NCBI RefSeq assembly: GCF_022662195.1
Contig: NZ_JAKMCS010000009.1
Coordinates: 62,001 to 126,000 of the forward strand
Direction: 5' to 3'
Origin: Aestuariivivens insulae
GTDB taxonomy: Bacteria; Bacteroidota; Bacteroidia; Flavobacteriales; Flavobacteriaceae
DNA: 64,000 nucleotides
The position numbers were made by a program, and so were the translations under genes. How positions within the stretch are numbered: position 1 is the stretch's first letter; the number at the start of each line of letters is the position of its first letter. A model generated the notes under the pieces. That model was not told the DNA's origin. It made no database searches and saw only the letters and a list, made by a program, of their open reading frames with translations. Below are positions 49,571-58,233 of this stretch, piece after piece.

Positions 49571-51988
49571 ATGCCGTTATCTGTTAAAAAAAATCTTCCG
49601 CACTTATTTGTTATACTAGGTTTTATAATTGTTTCCCTGGCCTATTTTAACCCAGTTTTAAAGGGCAAGTCTATTTTTCAGAGCGATATCATGCAGTATA
49701 TTGGCATGTCTAAACAGCAAACTGAATTTAGGCAAGCGACAGGAGAAGAGACTTATTGGACCAATAGTGCCTTTGGTGGCATGCCTACCTATCAGCTAGG
49801 GGCAAAATACCCTCATAATTACATTAAAAAACTTGATTTAGCACTTCGGTTTTTACCGCGTCCGGCAGACTACTTATTTCTTTATCTGTTAGGATTTTAT
49901 GTCTTGATGCTCGTGCTGAAGGTGAACTATAGATTTGCTATACTGGGCGCATTGGCATTTGGTTTTTCAACCTATTTAATTATCATCTTGGGCGTAGGGC
50001 ACAACAGCAAGGCGCACGCTATAGCATACATGCCTATGGTGTTGAGTGGCATTATATTAACCTTTCGGCGAAAATATATATTAGGCTTTTTGTTGACCAC
50101 AATAGCGATGGGCTTGGAGTTGGTGGCTAACCATTTTCAAATGACCTATTACCTGTTGTTATTAGTTGTTGTTTTGGGCTTAGCTTATTTAGTTGATGCT
50201 TATAAAAAGCAAGTATTGCCAGATTATTTTAAGTCAATAGGTGTTTTAGCCATAGCAGTTACTTTGTCTGTAGCGCTAAATGCTACGGGAATTTTGGCCA
50301 CCCAAGAGTATGTTAAGGAAAGCTCTAGGGGTAAGAGTGAATTGACCATTGCCCCAGATGGTTCACCAAAAATCCCAACCAATGGCTTGGATAAGGACTA
50401 TATCACCCAATATAGCTATGGTTTTTTTGAATCGTTAAATTTATTTGTGCCAAGGCTTACAGGAGGTGGTAATGGCGAAAACTTAGGGAAGGATTCCAAT
50501 ACTTATGAAGCTTACAGAAAATTAGGGGCTTCTCCCAGTCAGGCATTAGAGGCATCAAGGCATGCGCCATTGTACTGGGGAGACCAGCCCATAGTGGAAG
50601 CTCCGGCTTATGTAGGAGCTGTTATTATCTTTTTGTTTGTGCTAGGCTTGTTTTTAGTAAAAGGACGATTAAAATGGTGGCTTGTTGGAGGAACTATAGT
50701 TTCATTATTATTGTCTTATGGTAAAAATCTAGAGTCTTTAACCAATTTCTTTATCGATTATGTGCCGTTGTACAATAAGTTTAGGGCCGTAACTTCAATT
50801 CAGGTTATATTAGAACTATGCATTCCTGTTTTAGGTATTTTGGGGCTAACGCGTTTATTTAATAATTCTGAAAAACAAGATGAAAAGCTAAAAGCAATAA
50901 AATATACTGCATTTATTACTGGTGGCGTAGCGGTTTTGTTATTATTGCTTAAATCGTCTTTTGATTTCGCTGGCGTTAATGATGCCTTTTACCGTCAAAA
51001 TTATGGACAAGCCTTTATTGATGCTATTAAAGCAGATAGAAAAGCTGTTTATACTACTGACGTTTTACGTTCTTTGATTTTGATTTTATTTTCAGCTGGC
51101 CTTGTTTTTGGCTATTTAAAAAATAAAGTGAAGGAAAAATGGGTAATTATTGGTTTTGGCGCACTTATTCTTTTTGATTTGGTAGGTGTTGACAGGCGTT
51201 ATGTGAATAATGCTGATTTTGTGCCGTCATTCCAGGTAAACAACCCTTACCAAATGAATGAGGCCGATAAAGCTATCGATAAAGACACAACCCACTTTAG
51301 GGTCTTTGATGTGGCTTCATCGGGGGCAAGGGCGTCTTATTTCCATAATTCACTAAATGGTTACCATGCGGCTAAACTCAGGCGTTACGAAGAAGTGTTC
51401 GATTTCTATATAACACAGAACAACAGAAATGTGTTGAACATGCTCAACACGAAGTATATTATTGCGCAGGATGAAAAAGGTAACGTCATTAACTACCTAA
51501 ATGAAGATGCTAATGGCAATGCCTGGTTTGTGAAATCTTTGGAACGACTAAATTCAGCAAACGATGAAATATTGGCATTGGATAGTTTGGACACTAAAAC
51601 CAAGGCGGTTTATACAGTTTCTAAGTTAGAAAAAACAAAAGACTATAGAAGTACTTTTGTTGTAGATTCTACAGCATCCATCAAGCTAACCGAACATCGT
51701 CCAAATTATTTAAAGTACCAAACCAATAACACCAACGACGGATTTGCGGTGTTTTCTGAGATCTATTATGGAAATGGTTGGAAAACGTTTATCGATGGGG
51801 AAGCATCTAATCATATTCGCGTGAATTATACTTTGCGGGGTATGGGAATTCCAGCAGGTAGCCATACTATAGAATTTAAGTTCGATCCGGATGTGGTTAA
51901 AACAGGAAGCAAAATCACTTTAGCTAGCTCTATTTTATTTTGTTTGTTGCTGTTAGGAGGCTTGTTTTATGAATTTAAAAGGAATTAA
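49571..51988 (+). CDS. YfhO family membrane protein (putative lipid-linked glycosylation)
   Basis: 805 residues with about 12-14 transmembrane helices in the first two thirds and a soluble extracytoplasmic C-terminal domain. The GT-C-like N-terminal signature is visible (FQSDIMQYIGMSKQQTEF). YfhO proteins are thought to transfer sugars from lipid carriers to envelope polymers. AHAIAYMPMVLSGIILTFRR, NHFQMTYYLLLLVVVL and the late TVPxN-like segments (NYLKYQTNNTNDGFAVFSEI, YYGNGW) support the family. A glycosyltransferase and flippase follow directly. Confidence 0.85.
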   Translation: MPLSVKKNLPHLFVILGFIIVSLAYFNPVLKGKSIFQSDIMQYIGMSKQQTEFRQATGEETYWTNSAFGGMPTYQLGAKYPHNYIKKLDLALRFLPRPADYLFLYLLGFYVLMLVLKVNYRFAILGALAFGFSTYLIIILGVGHNSKAHAIAYMPMVLSGIILTFRRKYILGFLLTTIAMGLELVANHFQMTYYLLLLVVVLGLAYLVDAYKKQVLPDYFKSIGVLAIAVTLSVALNATGILATQEYVKESSRGKSELTIAPDGSPKIPTNGLDKDYITQYSYGFFESLNLFVPRLTGGGNGENLGKDSNTYEAYRKLGASPSQALEASRHAPLYWGDQPIVEAPAYVGAVIIFLFVLGLFLVKGRLKWWLVGGTIVSLLLSYGKNLESLTNFFIDYVPLYNKFRAVTSIQVILELCIPVLGILGLTRLFNNSEKQDEKLKAIKYTAFITGGVAVLLLLLKSSFDFAGVNDAFYRQNYGQAFIDAIKADRKAVYTTDVLRSLILILFSAGLVFGYLKNKVKEKWVIIGFGALILFDLVGVDRRYVNNADFVPSFQVNNPYQMNEADKAIDKDTTHFRVFDVASSGARASYFHNSLNGYHAAKLRRYEEVFDFYITQNNRNVLNMLNTKYIIAQDEKGNVINYLNEDANGNAWFVKSLERLNSANDEILALDSLDTKTKAVYTVSKLEKTKDYRSTFVVDSTASIKLTEHRPNYLKYQTNNTNDGFAVFSEIYYGNGWKTFIDGEASNHIRVNYTLRGMGIPAGSHTIEFKFDPDVVKTGSKITLASSILFCLLLLGGLFYEFKRN

Positions 51989-52007
51989 TTTACGTTCCTC
52001 CAAACAG

Positions 52008-53288
52008 ATGGGTAAAAAAAAAGTTTTAATCATTACATACTATTGGCCACCAGCAGGTGGGCCTGGAGTACAACGTTGGTTGAAATTTGTAAAGTACCTG
52101 CCCGATTTTAATATAGAGCCCATTGTCTATATTCCTGAAAATCCAAGCTACCCGTTAATTGATGAAAGCTTGGCTTCAGAGGTTTCAAAAGATATAATTG
52201 TTTTATGCCAACCCATTAAAGAGCCTTATAGGTTAGCGGGAATCTTTTCCAAAAAAACATCCAAGACTATTAGCAAAGGCATTATATCTGAAAAAAAGAG
52301 GCAAGGTTTTATAGAAAAACTAATGCTCTATATTCGGGGTAATTATTTTATTCCAGATGCCAGGATAGGATGGGTAAAGCCTTCGGTTACATTCCTTTCA
52401 AAATATATACGGGACAATAATATAGAAACCATTATCACTACAGGGCCACCGCATAGCCTACACCTAATAGGGTTACAGTTAAAAAGAACAACAGGAGTGA
52501 GGTGGCTGGCCGATTTTAGGGACCCTTGGACGACTATAGGTTACCATAAGCACCTTCGGTTAACCAAAAGGGCACAGCTAAAGCATAAAGCTATGGAACG
52601 CGAAGTTTTAAATTCGGCAGACCAAATTATTGTAACGAGTGAAGTTACCAAGACGGAGTTTGGAAATATTAGTGATAAGCCCATTTCTGTTATCACCAAT
52701 GGCTATGATTATGAACCACTAACCGATTTTTCTTTAGACAAAAAGTTTACCTTGTCCCATATAGGGTCTTTATTATCAAAGCGAAACCCAAAAGTATTGT
52801 GGCAAGTTTTATTCGATATTTCCCAGGAAAACAAATCATTTGCCAACGACTTTCAATTAAATTTGGTTGGCGCTGTGAGTGACGATGTACTTAAATCAAT
52901 TGAAAATCATGGTTTAAGCGATTATATAAATAAAGTAGGTTATGTGTCGCATAAAGAATCTGTTAAGCGTCAGAAACAGTCTCAAGTTTTGTTGTTAATT
53001 GAAATAGATTCCGAAGACACTAAAAGCATTATTCCTGGGAAATTATTTGAATACATGGTTTCCAACAGGCCTATTATTGCTTTAGGTCCAAAAGGTTCGG
53101 ATGTAGAGCGCATCATCAAGAAAACCAATACAGGGCATTATATGTTATATACGGATTATGAAGCCTTAAAAACGGTTGTTTTAAATCATTACGAAGCTTA
53201 TAAAACAGGAAGTTTGCAATCTCATGCTATAGGCTTACAGCAATACAGCAGAAAATCCTTAACCGAAACGCTATCTAAATTACTATAA
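52008..53288 (+). CDS. Glycosyltransferase (GT4-like)
   Basis: About 426 residues. The N-terminal Rossmann start is KKVLIITYYWPPAGGPGVQR; the acceptor-domain part DFRDPWTTIGYHKHL and donor motifs TSEVTKTEFG, GSLLSKRNPK and PGKLFEYMVSNRPIIALGPK match GT4-type enzymes with an EX7E-like region. The frame is open from an ATG at 51969 that overlaps the YfhO gene, but the ATG at 52008 starts directly at the KKKVLII strand and is more likely. It is coupled to the flippase gene by a TAATG overlap. Donor sugar unknown. Confidence 0.85.
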   Translation: MGKKKVLIITYYWPPAGGPGVQRWLKFVKYLPDFNIEPIVYIPENPSYPLIDESLASEVSKDIIVLCQPIKEPYRLAGIFSKKTSKTISKGIISEKKRQGFIEKLMLYIRGNYFIPDARIGWVKPSVTFLSKYIRDNNIETIITTGPPHSLHLIGLQLKRTTGVRWLADFRDPWTTIGYHKHLRLTKRAQLKHKAMEREVLNSADQIIVTSEVTKTEFGNISDKPISVITNGYDYEPLTDFSLDKKFTLSHIGSLLSKRNPKVLWQVLFDISQENKSFANDFQLNLVGAVSDDVLKSIENHGLSDYINKVGYVSHKESVKRQKQSQVLLLIEIDSEDTKSIIPGKLFEYMVSNRPIIALGPKGSDVERIIKKTNTGHYMLYTDYEALKTVVLNHYEAYKTGSLQSHAIGLQQYSRKSLTETLSKLL

Positions 53289-54742
53289 TGGGAGTTGTTG
53301 TTTCACAGTCAATAAAAAATACCATCGCCACGTACATAGGCTTTTTGATAGGGGGGATTAATGTGCTGTTTTTATTCACCAACTTCTTAAGTGATGCTTA
53401 TTTCGGACTTATCCAATATATATTTTCAACAGCGGCCATTATGATGCCACTTATGGCGTTTGGTGTACATAATACCTTGGTTAAATTTTACTCGTTGTTT
53501 AAAACACGGCAATCCCAAAATAGTTTTTTAACCTTAATGTTAATTTTGCCGTTATTTATAGCCATACCCTTTGGGCTAATTGGATATATGTGTTTTAATA
53601 CCATTAGCGATTGGTTAACTTCTGAAAATGAGATTATTAAAGATTATATATGGTTAATCTATATTTCAGCTGTGTTTTTTGCTTACTTCGAAGTGTTTTA
53701 TGCTTGGAGTAAAGTACAAATGCGAAGTGTATTTGGCAACTTTATGAAAGAGATTTTCCATAGGCTAAGCACTACTGTTTTATTGTTTGCCTTATATTTT
53801 GAAATACTGACTGTTAACCAATTAATTTATGCTTTAGTTATGGTGTATTTTATACGCACGGCAGCTATGGCACTGTATGCTTTTAGCTTAAGGTTTCCTA
53901 AAATAAGCTTTAGAAGGCTATCCAATGTTTCTTCTATTTTGAAATATTCAGCACTAATTATTATAGCGGGATCTATAGCCAGTGTTATTTTGGAGATCGA
54001 TAAATTTATGATAGGGCATTATATTAAAATTGAAAATGTAGCCTATTATGCCGTTGCCATTTATATAGCTAGTGTTGTTGGGGTACCTTCACGTGCTATG
54101 CACCAAATAACATACCCTTTAACAGCTAAATTACTGAATGAAAAAAATAGTGTTGAACTGAAGTTGTTATACCAAAAAAGCTCTCTAACACTGCTAATCG
54201 TTAGTGGTTTGATATTCTTATTGATTGTATTGAATATTAATGAACTCTACTTTTTAATTCCTGAAAAGTTTAGAGGTGGTATTGTTGTTGTCTTTTTAAT
54301 TGGCTTGGCAAAACTTTTTGACAATGTATTAGGCAACAACAATGCGATACTATTTAATAGCGACCATTATAGAATGGTTTTGGTTTTAGGGGTGGGTCTA
54401 GTTATAATAACTGTAATATTAAATGCTATATTCATACCTAAATATGGCGCTATAGGTGCTGCCTATGCTACGTTTATATCAGTTATAACGTATAACATAT
54501 CTAAAGTGATTTTTGTGAATCATTGGTTTAATATATTACCTTTTACGATTAATACATTAAAGGTGTGTGTGCTTATAGCCTTGTTTTTTTGCTCATTTTA
54601 TTTTTGGGATTTTCCTTTTCATCCCATTATTAACATTCTTTTGAAGTCTGTAATTATAAGCACACTTTATATGCTTTTGGTATTGTATTTTAGACTTTCG
54701 GATGATATCACTTCCACTATGAAAAAAATCATCAAATTTTAA
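53288..54742 (+). CDS. Oligosaccharide flippase (MOP/Wzx-type)
   Basis: 484 residues with 12-14 transmembrane helices. ASVILEIDKFMIGHYI and AIYIASVVGVPSRAMHQITY match the polysaccharide-biosynthesis/MATE superfamily lineage. It would move lipid-linked oligosaccharides across the inner membrane. Together with YfhO and the GT4 enzyme it forms a three-gene surface-glycan unit. No polymerase or ligase is in the window. Confidence 0.85.
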   Translation: MGVVVSQSIKNTIATYIGFLIGGINVLFLFTNFLSDAYFGLIQYIFSTAAIMMPLMAFGVHNTLVKFYSLFKTRQSQNSFLTLMLILPLFIAIPFGLIGYMCFNTISDWLTSENEIIKDYIWLIYISAVFFAYFEVFYAWSKVQMRSVFGNFMKEIFHRLSTTVLLFALYFEILTVNQLIYALVMVYFIRTAAMALYAFSLRFPKISFRRLSNVSSILKYSALIIIAGSIASVILEIDKFMIGHYIKIENVAYYAVAIYIASVVGVPSRAMHQITYPLTAKLLNEKNSVELKLLYQKSSLTLLIVSGLIFLLIVLNINELYFLIPEKFRGGIVVVFLIGLAKLFDNVLGNNNAILFNSDHYRMVLVLGVGLVIITVILNAIFIPKYGAIGAAYATFISVITYNISKVIFVNHWFNILPFTINTLKVCVLIALFFCSFYFWDFPFHPIINILLKSVIISTLYMLLVLYFRLSDDITSTMKKIIKF

Positions 54743-54764
54743 GAGACTACAAGCAAAAAGAAAA

Positions 54765-54801
54765 CCCCACGATGTTGCTTTGAGGCAAACTTATCGCAGG
54801 G
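54765..54801 (-). terminator. Terminator of the basic secreted-protein gene
   Basis: On the minus strand CCCTGCGAT pairs with ATCGTGGGG (two G-U pairs) followed by TTTTC. Confidence 0.5.
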
Positions 54802-54826
54802 CTTTCCAACTAACCAACCAAAACGG

Positions 54827-56008
54827 TTATGATCTTCTATTGGTAGATCTTGTGCTTTTATTTCTAGAGCTATTTCTACTTTGTGTAGCTCTTGTATTAT
54901 TACTTTTAGTAGACCTGGAAACTGAAGGTCTAACAGTTTTAGACTTTCTTTGCGTTGATCTATTGGCAACTTGAGTACGCCTTGTATTCGAGTTACTACT
55001 AGTATATGTACGAGCGTTAGTGCTTTTTGGTTTACGAACTATAGCATTATTTTTAGACCTATTATTAACACTGGGTCGTGTTGTTCTTCTAACGTTATTA
55101 TTCGTACGTTTATTATGATTTACTTGTGTATTATTCCGTTTTAAATCGTTTCTGTAAACTGGCGTATTGCTTCTAGTTGCCCTATCAGTACTGCGCTTAG
55201 AAGTATAAGCTCTAGAGTTAGAGGCTACGTTTCGTCTTTCTGCCTTACCTCTGTTTATACTGTTATAATTTCTTCTGGATGTTGTGTTTCTATTAATAGT
55301 AGTTCTGTTTTTCGAACTCCTATTGGCCGTAGCATAGCTTCTGTTTCTTGTAATGGTACTACCACGTCTGCTAGCTACCGAAGTTCTTGGTCTGTAATTA
55401 TTATAATACGGTCTATTATAAACATAACGAACAGGAGTATAATATCTTCTATATGGCCTGTTGTAAACCACACAATAGTCATAAGCAGGAATGCTGTAAT
55501 AACGATGCCAAGGTCTATAAACATAATGTCTGTTATAAACATTAATGAATCCTGTACAATGGCTAAACCTATGACGGTTATTATAATGAACGTATAATCC
55601 ACCTACACGCGATATGTAACCAAAATTATTATAATAGATATTCACATTGCCTGCCTGAACAATACGTCCATAATGATCGTAATATATGGGCACGTTTTCT
55701 ATTTGAATTACAGCTCCGAATTCATCATATTGCACATAAGCATTATAATCGTATCCTGAATTAAAACTAATATTAACGTGAGGCGAACCAATAGACACAT
55801 TTAAATGCGAACGGTTTCTAAGCATGTTAAAATCGAATTGACCATCTGGAAACACCGAAAATTCTATACCGCCTTCAACGAAAATGAAAGAATTGCCATA
55901 ATCTCTATAATTTATGGTGGACAAATTTGTAGTTGAATTGCCCGTTTTGGCATTACTGACAAATCCCGTAAGAAGTAAAGCGGCAAATATGAATACTAAC
56001 TTTTTCAT
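54827..56008 (-). CDS. Secreted protein with FPDG domain and Arg/Asn/Ser/Thr-rich basic tail
   Basis: 393 residues. Signal peptide at 1-20 (cleavage near SNAKTG). Residues 40-150 form short beta repeats around aromatic and Tyr-rich units: EGGIEFSVFPDGQFDFN, VQYDEFGAVIQIENVPIYYD and HYGRIVQAGNVNIYYNNFG. Residues about 155-205 are Tyr/Arg-rich (YRPWHRYYSIPAYDY, RPYRRYYTPVRYVYNRPYYN). The last ~185 residues are low-complexity Arg, Asn, Ser, Thr and Lys with almost no hydrophobics, very basic. I know no characterised homolog. It resembles the next gene over its N-terminal 150 residues. The basic tail suggests binding to a polyanion (extracellular DNA, LPS or surface polysaccharide). Confidence 0.75.
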   Translation of the reverse strand: MKKLVFIFAALLLTGFVSNAKTGNSTTNLSTINYRDYGNSFIFVEGGIEFSVFPDGQFDFNMLRNRSHLNVSIGSPHVNISFNSGYDYNAYVQYDEFGAVIQIENVPIYYDHYGRIVQAGNVNIYYNNFGYISRVGGLYVHYNNRHRFSHCTGFINVYNRHYVYRPWHRYYSIPAYDYCVVYNRPYRRYYTPVRYVYNRPYYNNYRPRTSVASRRGSTITRNRSYATANRSSKNRTTINRNTTSRRNYNSINRGKAERRNVASNSRAYTSKRSTDRATRSNTPVYRNDLKRNNTQVNHNKRTNNNVRRTTRPSVNNRSKNNAIVRKPKSTNARTYTSSNSNTRRTQVANRSTQRKSKTVRPSVSRSTKSNNTRATQSRNSSRNKSTRSTNRRS

Positions 56009-56156
56009 AATATTTGTTTTAATGGTGAATACGCTTGATTAATTGCAAACAGCATGCCAAAACCTTAAATATTATTTAACTTACTGAAATATAGATTTTT
56101 AAATTAACATCCAAACGATGCTTATATAATTCAACATAGTGATAAAAAAAAACTAA

Positions 56157-56185
56157 CACCCAAGACATTTAAAATATCTTGGGTG
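56157..56185 (-). terminator. Terminator of the 229-residue paralog gene
   Basis: Stem CACCCAAGA / TCTTGGGTG, followed on the minus strand by a long T run. Confidence 0.75.
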
Positions 56186-56210
56186 CTTTCAATTTTAAGA
56201 GTAAAGTATT

Positions 56211-56900
56211 TTACCGCTTTATCCTTTTTTGTTTTTTTATTTTGCCATTTTTCTTGTAATAGTAATGGTCGTCATCATATTTGTTATTGTACCAATCGTC
56301 ATAATCATGTCTGTGGCCACCTAATTCATGATATACATTACATGATGTTACGCCACAAATATTACAGTAATTATTTTGGTTTACGTGCCCACGCAAGTTT
56401 ACGATTTCACCCCAACGGTTATAGTTAACCCTTAAACCTCCAACTTGTCTTACTGTTGCATGTCTGCCTCTACCATATTTAATAAAAACCGATCCAATAC
56501 GGGTTACTTTTCCCCTTCTATCGTAATTTATAAAGACATTACCCACGCGTCTTATATTTCCAAACCTATCTCTAGAGATATAAACACCTTTGTTTCTGTT
56601 AGAAGAATATCCTATGCTAAGATTTGGCCCTCTATAACTAATGTTCACGTGCTTTCGTTTAGAATTTGATTTATAATACATGTCATCATCAAAAGGGGCG
56701 TAGTTATGCGTGTCGAAATCAAAACTGCCGTCTGGGAAAACCAGAAATTCTATACCTCGCTCCATAAATATAATTGGCTCTGCATATCTATTATAGTTAT
56801 CATTATTTATTTTACTAATGCCATGATCCTGAATGTTCGTAGCTGATATTGCTGTTAACCCTATTAACAACATTGTAAAAAATAGTAGTGCTTTTTTCAT
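56211..56900 (-). CDS. Secreted FPDG-domain protein, paralog of the adjacent gene
   Basis: 229 residues with a signal peptide (LLFFTMLLIGLTAISA). It shares MERGIEFLVFPDGSFDFD (residues 46-63) and repeat units with its neighbour: ISRDRFGNIRRVGNVFINYD, RRGKVTRIGSVFIKYGRGRH and VRQVGGLRVNYNRWGEIVNL. Each unit of about 23 residues has an aromatic-D-x-x-G-x-I/V-x-R-V/I-G pattern that would form a beta-hairpin ladder. The end is basic (YKKNGKIKKQKRIKR). It lacks the long Arg/Asn/Ser tail. Both genes read in the same direction with separate terminators. Confidence 0.75.
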   Translation of the reverse strand: MKKALLFFTMLLIGLTAISATNIQDHGISKINNDNYNRYAEPIIFMERGIEFLVFPDGSFDFDTHNYAPFDDDMYYKSNSKRKHVNISYRGPNLSIGYSSNRNKGVYISRDRFGNIRRVGNVFINYDRRGKVTRIGSVFIKYGRGRHATVRQVGGLRVNYNRWGEIVNLRGHVNQNNYCNICGVTSCNVYHELGGHRHDYDDWYNNKYDDDHYYYKKNGKIKKQKRIKR

Positions 56901-57156
56901 AATTCATGTATTTTTTTTTCTACCTACTCTTTAAGCTTTTCGGTTTCCGCTATGCTCAATAAATTCCAAGATGCATGCCAAAAAAAATGTAGAAGCCCTA
57001 GGTTAACTAAATATTAACACATTATACTTGGTTAATATGCTGTATTTCAATTAGATATATAGCTTCTGTTTTTATTGAAATTATAATACACTTAAAAGTT
57101 AGTATAGTGGTAAGTAATAATTTTATATTTTTAATAGCGACTAGAGTTAACATGTA

Positions 57157-58203
57157 ATGAAAAGCCAACGAGAAACCTGTAAAAATTGTGAAAAGCAATT
57201 TAATGATGACTTTAACTTTTGTCCCTATTGTGGGCAGCAGGCTAAAGAAGACCTAACAGTAAGCGTATTATTTTATAACACGATAAGTAATTACTTTTCG
57301 TTTGATGCTCGATTTTTTAAAAGTTTCTTTCCGCTTGTTTTTAAACCTGGCTTGGTAGCTAAACGCTTTGTTGAAGGTAAACGGCTAAAGTATTTGCACC
57401 CAGCTCAGTATTATTTGTTCGTTTCGGTAATTTTCTTTTTTATCTTTTCGTTTAAAGTCAGGGAATATAATAGTAGTGCTGATAAGGTACTTAGCAAAGG
57501 GTTTGAAGTTTTGCAAAATGAAAATATCAATATGCCTAATTTAGATACTTTACAAACGGCATTAATCCCTGATTCAATTTTTAAGGATGGTAAGCTTAAC
57601 GATTTCAGAAAAGTTCCAAAAAGTAAAGTAGAGAAAGCCAAAGATTCTACAATATCTATTGATTTAGGCTTTGATTCTAAAGTATTGGATTCGTTAATTG
57701 CTGCTGGAGCTTCAGAGGAGGAACAACTTAGGTTTATTGGTTTAGATGACGATTCTGGATTTTTAAAACGTGCTTATGTAAAACAAGCCTTAAAATTTCA
57801 CAAACAGCGCGGGGGAGGTATTGTACAGGCATTTTTTGACAGTATTCCTATAGCACTTTTCTTTTTGTTGCCATTATTTGCGTTAATCCTTAAACTTTTT
57901 TATTGGAGACGCGGCAGATTTGCTCATCACTTGGTGTTTAGCTTTTATTATTTTTCGTTCCTCTTTATTGTTCTCGGATTTTTGATAACAGTAAATGAGT
58001 GGATTGTTGATTTGCCTGATGCTTTAGATTGGCTAATAATGCTATCAACTTTTGTATACCTATGGATCGGCTTAAAGCGTTTTTATAACCAGGGCTACAT
58101 GCTATCCTTGTTCAAAGCAGGAATGACAACGTTTCTATATACATCCTTAGTTATCCCAGCAGCATTGATTGTAATTATGGTTACATCGTTTTTGTTTTAT
58201 TGA
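57157..58203 (+). CDS. DUF3667 family membrane protein with zinc ribbon
   Basis: 348 residues. An N-terminal CxxC-x10-CxxC zinc ribbon (CKNCEKQFNDDFNFCPYCGQ, Cys 8, 11, 22, 25) is followed by VFKPGLVAKRFVEGKRLKYL and HPAQYYLFVSVIFFFIFSF, the DUF3667 core, then a hydrophilic insert (about 105-210) and three or four C-terminal transmembrane helices. The family is widespread in Bacteroidota and has no assigned function. Its 3' end is 30 bases from the converging uvrA gene. Confidence 0.85.
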   Translation: MKSQRETCKNCEKQFNDDFNFCPYCGQQAKEDLTVSVLFYNTISNYFSFDARFFKSFFPLVFKPGLVAKRFVEGKRLKYLHPAQYYLFVSVIFFFIFSFKVREYNSSADKVLSKGFEVLQNENINMPNLDTLQTALIPDSIFKDGKLNDFRKVPKSKVEKAKDSTISIDLGFDSKVLDSLIAAGASEEEQLRFIGLDDDSGFLKRAYVKQALKFHKQRGGGIVQAFFDSIPIALFFLLPLFALILKLFYWRRGRFAHHLVFSFYYFSFLFIVLGFLITVNEWIVDLPDALDWLIMLSTFVYLWIGLKRFYNQGYMLSLFKAGMTTFLYTSLVIPAALIVIMVTSFLFY

Positions 58204-58233
58204 ATAAGGTGTATTTAAGTGAAGGATAATTTA

